A stretch of 64,000 bases of DNA from Skeletonema tropicum (Eukaryota; Bacillariophyta; Thalassiosirophyceae; Thalassiosirales; Thalassiosiraceae), in contig CM074127.1 of assembly GCA_037178625.1 (NCBI GenBank), positions 3,224,001 to 3,288,000 of the forward strand. Direction: 5' to 3'. Positions 12,101-21,649 of this stretch are shown in pieces. Position 1 is the first letter of the stretch. Every line of letters begins with the position of its first letter. Both the position numbers and the translations under genes were made by a program. The notes below the pieces were generated by a model that saw nothing but the letters and a program-made list of their open reading frames with translations, searched no databases and had not been told where the DNA came from.

Positions 12101-12286
12101 AAGAGTGTTCCTGGTTTAACGGACGAGTGCGCATCAGTTCTTGGCGAAGCGCGAAAGAAAGATGCGTGGGATTTCGCCGTGGCACAGCTAATGACTCAAG
12201 TGGTCGTTTTGACGCATTGTTCTGCAGAAGATAGCAGGTTGGATGGGCTAAGCAAGTATCTTCTAACCTTGGGAATCGCAGCGTAG
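9167..12286 (+). CDS. Large low-complexity, nuclear-looking protein, unknown function
   Basis: Exons 9167-10579 and 10655-12286 are joined by a 75-nt intron (GTGAGT...TCTCAG, phase 0) and give 1014 residues. The first half is disordered: Ala/Gln-rich, then a His/Tyr/Pro-rich stretch (about residues 165-300) with repeats such as YGHPHYPYGHPHYHH and a run of prolines. The second half carries clustered basic segments (HPKKRKKGQMGEGAAAKKTK, AKRKKATQ) that read as nuclear localisation signals. They are followed by a more ordered part (SSLFEVLETHQSMFAKFSF) and a helical C-terminus (DAWDFAVAQLMTQVVVLTHC). Many Ser-Pro sites suggest phosphorylation. No family is recognised. A role in transcription or RNA metabolism would be guesswork. 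Confidence 0.72.
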
Positions 12287-12479
12287 AGAGCTGAAAAAGA
12301 GACGGTGATGCGGCATCGTGAAGATTTGCTAAACGATTGTTACGACAATTCGAAGTGAGGCTTTTGCCTTGTAATTACGTCAGAGAGATCATCCTTTTAT
12401 TTCGATCGATGAAAAAGTCAAGCATGACTAAACTTCACATCAGAGATGATATTATTCATAGTATATAAATTATTTAGTT

Positions 12480-13096
12480 TCACCACTTTCTCCGACGTCG
12501 CTCTGCTCGTTTTTGTCTTCTCTCCTTGTCCTTCTCTGATACTTCTTCTTTGTCGTAAGAAGAAGCTGCAGTGTTTGTAGCGTTTGGCATTCCTGGCAGT
12601 CCACCTTTCACAGAACTGTAAATTTTCCACCCCCCAACTATCGGTATCAATAGCAAGAGCCAATAGAACTTGTCACTCAATAACACTGACCCAAATTGCA
12701 CCACACTAACAAGTCCCATCATGTCAAGAAAAGCACCACCGGCAAGTGCATCTGATTTGAAGTCATGGTTTCCGTGATTCTCAACCACTCCCTTGTAGGA
12801 AACATAAGACAAGCCAACAAGTGTGACGACCATTACTCCCTGAAAATTTGTGAGTGAATCCCGCTTGTATACTGCAAAAAGAATCAAATAAAGTAGATTC
12901 AACGCAGCAACAATCGGAAGGTATGTTGAAGAGGCGCTTTGCCTTGCTGTGATGACAAAATAATGATGACAGTAGTCAAAAATGAGAGCGCATTAGTTGG
13001 AAGACAAATAAAGCAACAGCTCGGTCTCGCTATCTAGGCTAGCGCTAGGGCGAACAACTTACCGGCTGCAGCTTTCTTGGCAGCAGCGTTTGCCAT
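12480..13096 (-). CDS. TMEM208 / SND2-like ER membrane protein
   Basis: Exons 13063-13096 (11 codons plus one base, MANAAAKKAAA) and 12480-12946 are joined across a 116-nt intron (GTAAGT...CATCACAG) and give 166 residues. The order fits TMEM208: a short basic-Ala start, RQSASSTYLPIVAALNLLY leading into a first TM, a second TM near VVTLVGLSYVSYKG, an amphipathic loop, a hydrophobic C-terminal pair (DMMGLVSVVQFGSVLL, FYWLLLLIPIVGGWKIY) and a very basic tail (RRQKRAERRRRKW). In yeast and mammals this family acts in SRP-independent targeting of membrane proteins to the ER. The first exon is too short to be found by frame length alone but fits in both sequence and phase. Confidence 0.85.
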
Positions 13097-13194
13097 CTTA
13101 AAGAAGAAGGTAGTAGTTGTTGGTGTCTAGCGCAGCAGCGGCTCGATCTGAACACCATAAGTACACCAAGTCCAAGTGCCAATGCCGGCCCGCA

Positions 13195-13214
13195 ATGCAT
13201 GCTTGTGCATGCAT
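13195..13214. promoter_or_regulatory. Perfect 8-bp inverted repeat in a divergent promoter
   Basis: ATGCATGC at 13195-13202 is followed by TTGT and then GCATGCAT at 13207-13214. It lies in the 469-bp interval (13097-13565) between the starts of the TMEM208 gene and the four-TM gene. A short direct repeat (CATCAGG twice) follows. It could be a factor site or a cruciform. The rest of the interval shows nothing I can name. Confidence 0.6.
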
Positions 13215-13565
13215 CAGGCATCAGGCGCTCTAGCTGAGTCTGAAAAGGTATGAGAGTTTTGTTTTTCGATAGTACTAATAGTCACACTTTGTAGTGTCAT
13301 TAAATGCGTTCATACTCATATGTTAGTAGTAATGAAATATCATTCTTCGAGAGAGAATTTCCAATTGCCCTTTCCCGTCACCTATTCCCATTTTCCATTT
13401 TTCTTATTTGGAACGCTCAACGCAGGCTAAACGCTACGTTTGTACTTCACGTTGAACGTGCTTTGTCAGCAAGACAGCAGAAGCAGTGTTGGAGTCATCA
13501 GCAACATCAGCAGTTAGAAGTGGCAACTGATTAATTAATAATCGCCGCGTCTACAACTCGTCAGG

Positions 13566-14352
13566 ATGGCCAATCCGTATTCAATGAAATGGCGGTGTCT
13601 GCCACATGGATGTTACACCTGCATAGTAAGTACACATTTTTTCTTATTTGCCTCCAAAAATTGTTGTTATCTAATCACGCGTAATACTCAGTTTCTAACG
13701 CACCACTGCCTTTTTATTTTCACAGCCTACACTTCTTGCTACGGTGGGATGGCTTGCCACCCTAACTGAAGACGGATGCAACTATGCAATAGTTGAGGGC
13801 GCCATTGCTACTGAAATAACAACAAACCCAAATGTGCCATTTCTAGAGGTCGGCATGAATCAGTATCGCGAACCATCCCTCAATGATAATGATATTTGGG
13901 AAATTGACTACAATCAACTATGTAAACATTACAATGAAGATATAGTAAATATTGATGGTGCGTGGAAGTTTTCAAAGATCATGTCCTTTTTAGCACTTGT
14001 CTTTGCAGGGGCAGCAGTGCTGTTGATTTGGTTCTCGTCGTGCTTTATATTTAGTCCAAATACTTGGAAATGGGTTGGTTGTGAGCTCCTCACTGCGACA
14101 ATTTTCAAATTACTATCATATTCTTGGCTTGCAACAAGTATGTGCCGCAACAATAGTTGTTCAATATCCTATGGAGCCAAAGCTGACATTGTGGCGTGTG
14201 TGACGTGGTTTATATCTGGTGTTCTTGTATTGCTGAGGTATCCGAGCCCTAAAACTGCAAATGATACTGCTGCAAGTACTGCAACTGAGCCTACCAACAC
14301 AGATGCAACACCATCAGAACCTTCAGAATTAGAAATGCCTGATATAACGTGA
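13566..14352 (+). CDS. Four-TM membrane protein, unknown, probably diatom-specific
   Basis: Exons 13566-13625 (MANPYSMKWRCLPHGCYTCI) and 13726-14352 are joined over a 100-nt intron (GTAAGT...TTTTCACAG, phase 0) and give 228 residues. The gene begins with a Cys-rich cytosolic-looking stretch. Hydrophobic segments follow near PTLLATVGWLATL, SFLALVFAGAAVLLIWFSSC, GCELLTATIFKLLSYSWLA and ADIVACVTWFISGVLVLL, then a Thr/Ala/Pro/Glu-rich tail of about 35 residues. The loop between the first two segments (about 60 residues) has several conserved-looking acidic and aromatic residues. I know no named family for it. Confidence 0.75.
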
Positions 14353-14810
14353 TTCACTCGAGTATGACATATGTACTCGTATTGATATGACCTTTTAAAC
14401 AAATATAACAACAACACATCTTTGATTGATATGGTTTGTCTCGTAGCGAGAATGGGGACAAGTATACAGTGCCGAAGGTGCACGTGCGCTTTCGGAGGCC
14501 TCAGAGAGGAGAGGTGAGAGGTAGAAGTTGGAGCTTGAGCGGATTGAACTCATCAGCGCAGGGCACGTCCCTGAAACTAACTCGCGCCCGGCGGGCTGGC
14601 CCCCCGGAAGTGAGTCGTTCATGGTTCTTACCAAATGCATCGAATACTGATTCCTACCAATGTAAAGGTCAAAAATTGATTCGGAAATGGGAGAAAGACA
14701 TCGACATTGCTTGCACGAACTGCTCCTATCCTTTCAACTACTCTGCCTCTCTCGCTCACTCTCATTGCTAATCAAACAAGAGAGTGCCCCAACGACTGAT
14801 TAGTGGAGGA
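14353..14810. other. Intergenic region with a GC-rich patch
   Basis: The 458 bp lie between two rightward genes. A GC-rich block with self-complementary tracts (about 14570-14610) suggests secondary structure. I could not fit it to tRNA, SRP RNA, U snRNA or RNase P. The final part must include the promoter and leader of the LRR gene. Confidence 0.4.
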
Positions 14811-16412
14811 ATGAACAGAAACAGCGACTTCAGTCGAACTCGCGGCGACAGCAGCAGCGAAGAAGATGGCAGGCAGGGTGCATTTGCAGACGTTGACTCT
14901 GTCGTGAGCTCCAACGTCACAAATGATGAGGCGCAGACTTTGACGCGCGGCGGTCTTGACATGGAGTCTGACTCCGATGAGAACAGGAAGGCGGGTATAA
15001 TGCCTCGCAATCGACGTGAATGGTGTATTGTCATTTGTGCACTAATGTTTATTGTAATAGCCGCTGCAGGGACTGGCATCGGTCTTGGGTTTTACTTCAT
15101 GAACAAAGGCTCTAACAGCAATACTTCTTCCAAAGGAGGTAATCGTCCCACAACCAACAAAGATGACAAGGACAATGATGACTTGAATCCATATGATTTC
15201 GAGCAAGAGACATACAATGGAACTGATGACTATGTGGATTCTACATTTTCGCTACCTACTGATTTCGCTGGCTCTCTTGTATATCATATGGTAGCTCAAG
15301 ACATTTCTGAGCTTGCCTCCTTTGAGGGCATTGCTGATGATGGAAGTAGCAGCTCGCCATCTCCACAGCAGCGAGCGAGAGATTGGCTGGTGTTTAATGA
15401 CATGATTCCGGTCAATTTGGCAGATGAGCCAGATGAGCAAATGCAATCAATCAATGGAACCAATGGTACCGATACTGACGATCTAGTCAACTACAGTAAC
15501 AATTTGTCATCAAGTTACCTGGACGTGAACACACCTGCCTATCGAGTTGCGCAGCGGTTTGCAGTGGCTGTATTTTACTTTGCTACCAAAGGTGAAGAGT
15601 GGGATTCAAATAGTCAATGGTTTCAGCCAGGTCTAAATGAATGTGACTATCCGGGCATTAGGTGCGAAGAAGTGACGATACCCTCCATTTCTTTGGCGGA
15701 GGCACTGGAGAATCCTGACTACTTACCCCGTCATTCTGATGGGACAGTGGACACAACGACTGAACGCATGATTGTGGAGATTAATCTGCCAGAAAGTAAT
15801 TTGAAGGGAAAGTTACCAAATGAATTGATGACTTTCCCATTTTTGAAACGACTGGGACTCTGGTCCAATCAAATTGAAGGACAGATACCTGGAAATATTG
15901 GTAGGTTGCAAAATCTGGAAAGCCTTCTCCTTGATGACAACAATTTCACTGGTGACATTGCGGCTGGGATCGGCTCATTGGGGAAACTAAAAATGCTGTC
16001 ACTTGGTTTCAATCAAAATATGGGCGGTGAAATACCCTATGGAATTGGGAACTTGTACAATCTTGAAGCTTTACTTTTACCAAACATGTCGTTGAGAGGC
16101 TTCCTTCCTTCATCTATGCAAAATTTGGAAAAGTTGAAAGATCTCGAATTGCAATCAAATGATTTACGTGGAGGTTTGCCAGAATGGCTGGGTTTCCTCA
16201 CCAAGCTCGAGAAACTCAATCTGAGTGGAAATGACTTCAACGGAGAAATCCCCGAAGCCCTTTCCAAGCTGATCAATTTGCGTGAGCTCGAACTTCAGGA
16301 CAATGATCTTGGTACTATACCTTGCAGCGCTTTTGCGAAGATTGCAATTTTGTCGGCAAATTGCAAAAGTAGTAATGGAGCTTCATGCGATTGTTGTACT
16401 TTGTGTGTGTAA
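14811..16412 (+). CDS. Single-pass membrane protein with extracellular leucine-rich repeats
   Basis: An intronless frame of 533 residues from the ATG at 14811. Residues 1-69 are acidic and Ser-rich, residues 71-96 are one TM helix (WCIVICALMFIVIAAAGTGI), then a Ser/Thr/Asn/Asp-rich linker with several N-glycosylation sequons (NGT, NLS). From about residue 255 there is a plant-type LRR N-cap (GEEWDSNSQW...CDYPGIRCEEV) and about seven LRRs of the xLxxNxFxGxIP type (FNGEIPEALSKLINLRELEL). The end is Cys-rich (CDCCTLCV). The family pattern is type II topology with the LRRs outside, which suggests a cell-surface receptor-like or wall-associated role. No kinase domain is present, so any signalling would need partners. 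Confidence 0.85.
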   Translation: MNRNSDFSRTRGDSSSEEDGRQGAFADVDSVVSSNVTNDEAQTLTRGGLDMESDSDENRKAGIMPRNRREWCIVICALMFIVIAAAGTGIGLGFYFMNKGSNSNTSSKGGNRPTTNKDDKDNDDLNPYDFEQETYNGTDDYVDSTFSLPTDFAGSLVYHMVAQDISELASFEGIADDGSSSSPSPQQRARDWLVFNDMIPVNLADEPDEQMQSINGTNGTDTDDLVNYSNNLSSSYLDVNTPAYRVAQRFAVAVFYFATKGEEWDSNSQWFQPGLNECDYPGIRCEEVTIPSISLAEALENPDYLPRHSDGTVDTTTERMIVEINLPESNLKGKLPNELMTFPFLKRLGLWSNQIEGQIPGNIGRLQNLESLLLDDNNFTGDIAAGIGSLGKLKMLSLGFNQNMGGEIPYGIGNLYNLEALLLPNMSLRGFLPSSMQNLEKLKDLELQSNDLRGGLPEWLGFLTKLEKLNLSGNDFNGEIPEALSKLINLRELELQDNDLGTIPCSAFAKIAILSANCKSSNGASCDCCTLCV

Positions 16413-16531
16413 TGGCACCTCATCTGTTGTTGAAACATATTCGATTCATAGTAGTTAGTTCTTTTTCATTGTAAAGTAAGCTCTGTAGTAGAACCAAGAA
16501 ATAAAAATTGATAGTTAGATAGCATTATATT

Positions 16532-17883
16532 CTAACTCTCATCCATTCCATCATCTCCCGCATCCTTGGCCTCTTCATCGCTTTTCTTTCCATTGCCCTT
16601 TCTTTCTACATCTTTTATCAAGCAATTCAGAAAAGCCTCGATTGGGTTACCTGCTGCCATCGCTGCCGCACCATCAGACGCATCTAGTTGGAAATTGGCT
16701 ATAATGCTGTTGAAGCTTCCAGCATCATCTGCGAGTGCACTCTGAAGACGCTGGAGACACTGTGCAACCTGCGGGGACCTGATATTCTCACGCAATTTAT
16801 CTTCAGTTTGCTGGCCTTCGGGAAGAAGTGCCACCAACCGCGCTGTCACGTCAGAATCATTCAATATGCCTGATTCGTCGATGATATCAGATGATGTAAA
16901 TTCAGATAAAGGCGGACCAGCAGATGCTGCACTTGGAGAGGCTGTAGCTAAGCCAGCCATTGCGCCCTGCAAATCTGCCAGAGTTAATCCACCAGTATTA
17001 CCAGCTGAGGAAGAGGATGTTGCGTTAATTTCTCCAGACGGAGCAGCACCTGGCTGAGGCATGCCCAAGTTCTCCAAAATATTACCAAGCGCATCGATTT
17101 GACCAACACTGGCAGTGGGGATCGATGCGTCTCCAGGAACATCGACAGTGCGAGCTCCCTCGGAGTTCCCAACCCCCTGTGATCCAAGAGCACCCTGCAT
17201 GATTCGAAGTAGTTCAGCATTGTCGTCTGCGGCCTCATTTTCGTTGCTGCTTGCAGGAGCGGATGCTCCAGCAGCACGTGCAGCTTCCGCATATTCGCTC
17301 ATGTACAAGTTGAAGTTGACGCAGTTATCTTCATCGGGTTCATTCTCTTTATCTTGCATCCTGTGCAGACATATCAAGGAGATGAATGTTGAGTTAAAAG
17401 AGGTCAGGTCAGTCAGGTTATACGGCAAGCCAGTGACTAACGAAAAAGACAAACAGAACTTATCAATGCTCACCAGAAGAAATGTCTCGAATCAGCATTG
17501 TTCGCGCCGCAGCTCAACAAATACACCCTATCCGCATCATTTCCAGTTTCAACTCTCTCAAAAGTTGCATTATCACTCGGAAAAATTGGATAAGTGTTAA
17601 CCGTGGCCATGGTACGTCTATCCTTCCACTGCACGGTAAGTTGCCCCCCAGATGCAGCCGCAGAGCTGCTTGGGGCGGCATTTGTAGTAGTCCACACGAG
17701 GTTGATCTCTCCACGACGATTGTCGGGTGAAACCATGTACTTCCCATTTGGCTGAAGCTCGGTGTTCATTTTGCCAGCTTTGAATGACAGAATCGTCTTT
17801 TCTGTGCTGGATGGGTTTGCACGAGGTGCAGGGCGGGGGGCGCCGCCTCCCAGGATGGATAACAGGTCTTGGGCGTTGCTCAT
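16532..17883 (-). CDS. Proteasomal ubiquitin receptor Rpn13/ADRM1
   Basis: Exons 17474-17883 and 16532-17360 are separated by a 113-nt intron (GTGAGC...GCACAG) and give 412 residues. The N-terminal Pru domain (about 20-140) has ILSFKAGKMN, LQPNGKYMVSPDNRRGEINLVW and SRHFFWMQDK, all family hallmarks; the splice restores FW-MQDK exactly. A long Ala/Ser/Gly-rich linker follows, then a C-terminal DEUBAD-like helical domain (about 265-385, DSDVTARLVALLPEGQ) and an acidic-basic tail. In other eukaryotes Rpn13 binds ubiquitin through Pru and recruits the deubiquitinase UCH37 through DEUBAD, at the 26S proteasome. It is convergent with the LRR gene, 119 bp apart. Confidence 0.92.
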
Positions 17884-18299
17884 GGCTTCTTACTTTTTCT
17901 GACAATAACAATAGTAGCGATGGCGATGATGTTACTGTTTTTGCAAAAGGGTTCACAGGGTTCAGCCAGATCTTTCGTTTGGCTTCGATGGAAAATGAGA
18001 ATCGGAAGTGTACGAGTATGTTACCCATAAGCATAGATAACCACTAGAAATATTGTTAGAAATGCACATAGAAGTTTAGTAGGTACGTATGTAGGATTGA
18101 GCACGACCTCGACCCTCGACCTCGCTCGGACCGCTCTCAAAGACTCCAAAGAACAGCCAGCTTGCACATGCATGCTACAGTTCGTTATTTATTATGGTCT
18201 CTCTGCTTCATCTTGAAAGAAGATTGGTTATTAGGAGAGAGAGATAAACAGAAAGGACGTATTATTCATTGCATCGAGGAGACAAATTTATAATTGAAG
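17884..18299. promoter_or_regulatory. Divergent intergenic region
   Basis: The 416 bp between the starts of Rpn13 (leftward) and the bZIP gene (rightward). A CGACCTCG-rich patch lies near 18105-18130. No site can be named. Confidence 0.45.
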
Positions 18300-19541
18300 A
18301 TGAACGACAATACTATAAGTAATGTCGATAGCAAGCACGGCCAAGAAGCACCAGATCGAGAGGACGCCACGAAGAAGCTAGCTCAACAGGGACAGTGGCG
18401 CACCCCACCCCTCCCAGTGTTCACCGCTTCGGCAAATATTCCTCTTCAAGATGCCAGTGCTGACGGCGGTGCTTCTTCGGCTCTCCCTACGTCCGCGGAT
18501 GAATACGCGCTCATGTTACAGGAAGCTTACAAACGGGGACAGCAGGCTGGAGCTCTTTCTTCACACACAACCAGTGAAAGCGAAGGTACGGCAGTGCCTT
18601 CGGTATCAACCCGCCCGGCAGTTCATGTGACGAATTATGCAGCGGCTGTACCAGCAGCAGTACCCTCGAATACTGATGTGGTGGCACCACCGACAAATAA
18701 TAATTATGCAGTTGGAGGATCCTTGAACACTTCTTCCAGATCAGTAACACACAGTAAATCGATGCCGGACATGTCGTCGTATCAAAATACGCTTGCAAAT
18801 GCAAATGATGAGGAAGAGAAGCGAAAGAAGAGACTGGCCAGGAATAGAGCCAGTGCGAGACTTCGAAGACTGAAGAAAAAGAATCTAGTGGACTCGTATG
18901 AGGGAGAGGTTGGTGTCCTCGAAGCGTCGCTGACGAAACTGCGTGCACATCAGTGGGGGGCGGCAGATAGCAACAACCACGAGGCACTGATTGAAGCTTT
19001 GTCTATGGAGAGGGGGCAGCAACCTTTAACAGCTGAGAAGCGACGAGAGTTGATATCGTCGATTGTTAGTCAGCAGAGGGAACAAGTCGCGAATTTATTG
19101 GATTGTCAACTAGAAAGTTGGATCCTGTCGGAACTAGCGAATGCTCAATCATCTGATTCTAATACCATGCAACAAAATGACCCTGAGTTGGATGAGCTAA
19201 CTTCGGAACTTCAATCTGTGCTGTCCCTCTCACCTGAACAATTATCACGCATCCAAAATTCATCCAAGGGTTCCTCGTGTGAAATTAAAGATCTTTATGC
19301 CATTGATGATTGCCTAAAATCGATTCAAGACAATAATTGGCTTCTAGATGAAGGCGTGGATGAGATATCTTCACAATTCACAAGCATTCTGAATCCTGCT
19401 CAGTTATCAAAGTTTTTACTGTGGAGTGATCACAATGCTGATGCAATTGAAAAGTTGGATTATGTCAATGTCGGTGCATCAGTGGAGAATGGACCTGTGT
19501 TTGAATTTGGAATTGACGAAGGATATGCAGATGGGGAGTGA
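18300..19541 (+). CDS. bZIP transcription factor
   Basis: An intronless 413-residue frame from the ATG at 18300. The basic region is at about 173-195 (EKRKKRLARNRASARLRRLK) with the DNA-contact pattern N-x7-R (Asn182, Arg190). The zipper is short and weak: positions 200, 207 and 214 are Tyr, Leu, Leu, after which the heptads fade (HQWGAAD). The N-terminal half is Ser/Thr/Ala-rich and disordered. The C-terminal half is helical and Glu/Asp/Leu-rich with Gln and Ser runs (LDELTSELQSVLSLSPEQLS), a likely dimerisation or activation region. Stramenopiles have many bZIPs; I cannot assign a subfamily or target. Confidence 0.9.
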   Translation: MNDNTISNVDSKHGQEAPDREDATKKLAQQGQWRTPPLPVFTASANIPLQDASADGGASSALPTSADEYALMLQEAYKRGQQAGALSSHTTSESEGTAVPSVSTRPAVHVTNYAAAVPAAVPSNTDVVAPPTNNNYAVGGSLNTSSRSVTHSKSMPDMSSYQNTLANANDEEEKRKKRLARNRASARLRRLKKKNLVDSYEGEVGVLEASLTKLRAHQWGAADSNNHEALIEALSMERGQQPLTAEKRRELISSIVSQQREQVANLLDCQLESWILSELANAQSSDSNTMQQNDPELDELTSELQSVLSLSPEQLSRIQNSSKGSSCEIKDLYAIDDCLKSIQDNNWLLDEGVDEISSQFTSILNPAQLSKFLLWSDHNADAIEKLDYVNVGASVENGPVFEFGIDEGYADGE

Positions 19542-19667
19542 ATGCGAGGTAGGGTTTCTTTCGCACTGTTCATGATTTGCATTGGTAGGTAGGTTGGGGT
19601 TTTCACTAAGAGATGTACAGTTAAATTAGTGTTGTACATATATTAAGACTTCACTGTTAATAAGTAT

Positions 19668-20643
19668 TTATTTTGTCTGGTTCTTGACACCCTCAATACG
19701 GGCGCGAATGGCATCCTGATCCCCCAAGTACCGTCCATTCAATGGAGCGAAAGATCCTTCCTGAGGAATGGGTTTCATGTCATCGTCCAACTCGTAGACC
19801 AACGGGGTTCCAGTGGGGATGTTCAATTCAGCAATCACATCTTCTCCAATGTTGTCCAAATGCTTGACAAGGGCACGGAGAGAGTTTCCGTGAGCAGCAA
19901 TGATGACAGTCTTACCATCTTTGAGTTGGGGAGCAATGTTACTCTCGAAGTATGGAGTAACGCGTTCCAACGTTGTCTTCAAACTTTCAGTCCAATCCGT
20001 AGGGAAGTCTTGATCCGCATACCTAGGGTCGTTGGATGGGTGGTGCTCACTCGATGGATCAACAGTTGGAGGAGGGATATCATACGAACGACGCCAGATA
20101 AGAACCTGATCCTTACCATGCTTATCTACAGTTTGTTGCTTATCCAAACCCTGCAAAGCTCCATAGTGACGCTCATTGAGCTGCCAGGCTTTTGTCTCAG
20201 GAATCCACATAAGACCAGTTTGCTCAAGAATGTGCCACAATGTACGAATCGCACGCTGTTGGAGAGAAGTAAAAGCACAGTCAGGGGTGATTCCGGCCTC
20301 CTTGATAAGCTTCCCAGCCTCGATAACTTCCTCGTGACCTTTGGGAGATAAGGGTACATCTACCCAACCAGTGAACTTATTTTCCAAATTCCACGTTGAT
20401 TCTCCATGACGGACAAGGACAAGGGTGTGCTTGTCGGCAGTTTGGAATGCAGCAAGGCTGAAAGAATATAGATACGCACGAAGTGAACCAAGAAGTAAGA
20501 GACGAGTATCTTTGGGAACGGATTCAAAAACGGACTTGTAAAATACATAATATGACCTACCTTCGTACACTTGGTGCAACCCGGGCGTGGTTGATACCAG
20601 TACGGCAGGCGAAAGAGGTCAAATTACGGGCGGCTGCAAACAT
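19668..20643 (-). CDS. Phosphoglycerate mutase (2,3-BPG-dependent type), probably mitochondrial
   Basis: Exons 20561-20643 and 19668-20457 are joined over a 103-nt intron (GTAGGT...TTTCAG) and give 290 residues. The first exon encodes MFAAARNLTSFACRTGINHA and VAPSVR, Arg-rich, free of acidic residues and amphipathic, a typical mitochondrial presequence. The enzyme starts at about residue 37: LVRHGESTWN (catalytic His45), FTGWVDVPLSPKG, TSLQQRAIRTLWHIL, LNERHYGALQG, and IIAAHGNSLRALVKHL (second His). It interconverts 3- and 2-phosphoglycerate. Diatoms are known to carry the lower half of glycolysis in mitochondria, which this presequence fits. The family usually has Ser-Xaa-Arg-Ala in the substrate loop; here SLQQRAIRT serves. 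Confidence 0.93.
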
Positions 20644-20894
20644 TTTGATATGATAGTGCTGTCGGCAATAATATTATTATCGTAAGGTCGCGCACGTTAA
20701 GTAAGTTGGATGGTGCCGGACGGATGTGGGTGCGTGGATGGTGGATGGTGATTGATGGTGGGTGGTGGATGCGAGGATGCGAGGAACGATTTGGTGAAAA
20801 CGTGAAGACAGCTTTCTCGCTTGAGGGCAGCTGCAGAACCGCGATTCGGTCGTCTGTCTGATTTCTGCAGTTCCCGCTTTTTTTCTTGAAGATA

Positions 20895-21074
20895 CAGTGT
20901 GTCTACAGAAATTGCCCGCGGGAGTGTCAGCTCATGGGGGCGGGCAAATATCGTGGACGGGCAATTACTGAAACGGCATTTGTTAGTGTCCGGAATTCTC
21001 GTGTCCGGATTTCTGAGCGGGCAAATACTGTGGACGGGCATATCCCAAGGCGGGCAACTTCTGTAGACACACTG
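20895..21074. mobile_element. 180-bp MITE, Tc1/mariner-like
   Basis: Terminal inverted repeats of 25 bp (20895-20919 and 21050-21074) match at 24 positions. They start with CAGTG and are flanked on both sides by TA (20893-20894 and 21075-21076), the target duplication typical of Tc1/mariner elements. The interior repeats the subterminal motif GCGGGCAA and a TGGACGGGCA motif. There is no transposase, so it is non-autonomous. Confidence 0.8.
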
Positions 21075-21175
21075 TAGATAGATATATGATACTATGTACA
21101 CGTACTTCTAGCCAGTAGGAATAAGTAAGTATGTGCCCAACTTGAAGCCGATGGCTGCGGATCGCCGCGAACGTC

Positions 21176-21468
21176 CATTTGTCAGGCGTGAATCGGAAAG
21201 GACTTGAATTTACAACCTCAGTGAACTAAATACATCGGATCTTTCTGCCTTCTACTTCGGAATCAGTACTACAGCGGTACCCGCTGTAACGGATTAGGCT
21301 CGGTTACGTTCAAAGACACCCCAACCGTCACAACATTTGTCAGGCGTGAATCGGAAATGGCTTGAATTTACCACGTCAATGAACTAAATAAATCGGATCT
21401 TTCTGCCTTTTACTTCGGAATCAGTACTATAGCGGTACCCGCTGTAACGGATTAGGCTCAGATTACGT
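21176..21468. repeat. Duplicated ~135-bp non-coding block upstream of the G8 gene
   Basis: The block at 21176-21310 recurs at 21334-21468 (period 158 bp) with roughly ten substitutions. Each copy holds a short palindrome (AGCGGTACCCGCT) followed by GTAACGGATTAGGCT. It lies 180 bp upstream of the start at 21650 and may be duplicated regulatory DNA or a remnant of a repeat family. The rest of 20644-21649 shows nothing else to name. Confidence 0.8.
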
Positions 21469-21649
21469 CCTAACACAACACTTCACGTTTTCATTCACTC
21501 TTGTGCTTTCACGCTCTCCTCAAATCAAAACAAAGTTGTTGCAAGTTGCCATGATGAACAAGCTCACAAAATCAATATCGGACTTCAGGAAGCAATACAT
21601 ACATTGCTAAACTGGAGAAATTGGTTTACTACACAACACAGAAGATATA

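Noticed and set aside
14541..14551. Minus-strand GAGTTCAATCC resembling a tRNA B box
   Set aside because: The flanking bases do not form a T stem and no A box or acceptor stem fits. No tRNA was found in the window.
20886..21077. 63-codon frame spanning the MITE
   Set aside because: It coincides with the inverted-repeat element and arises from its GC-rich sub-repeats.
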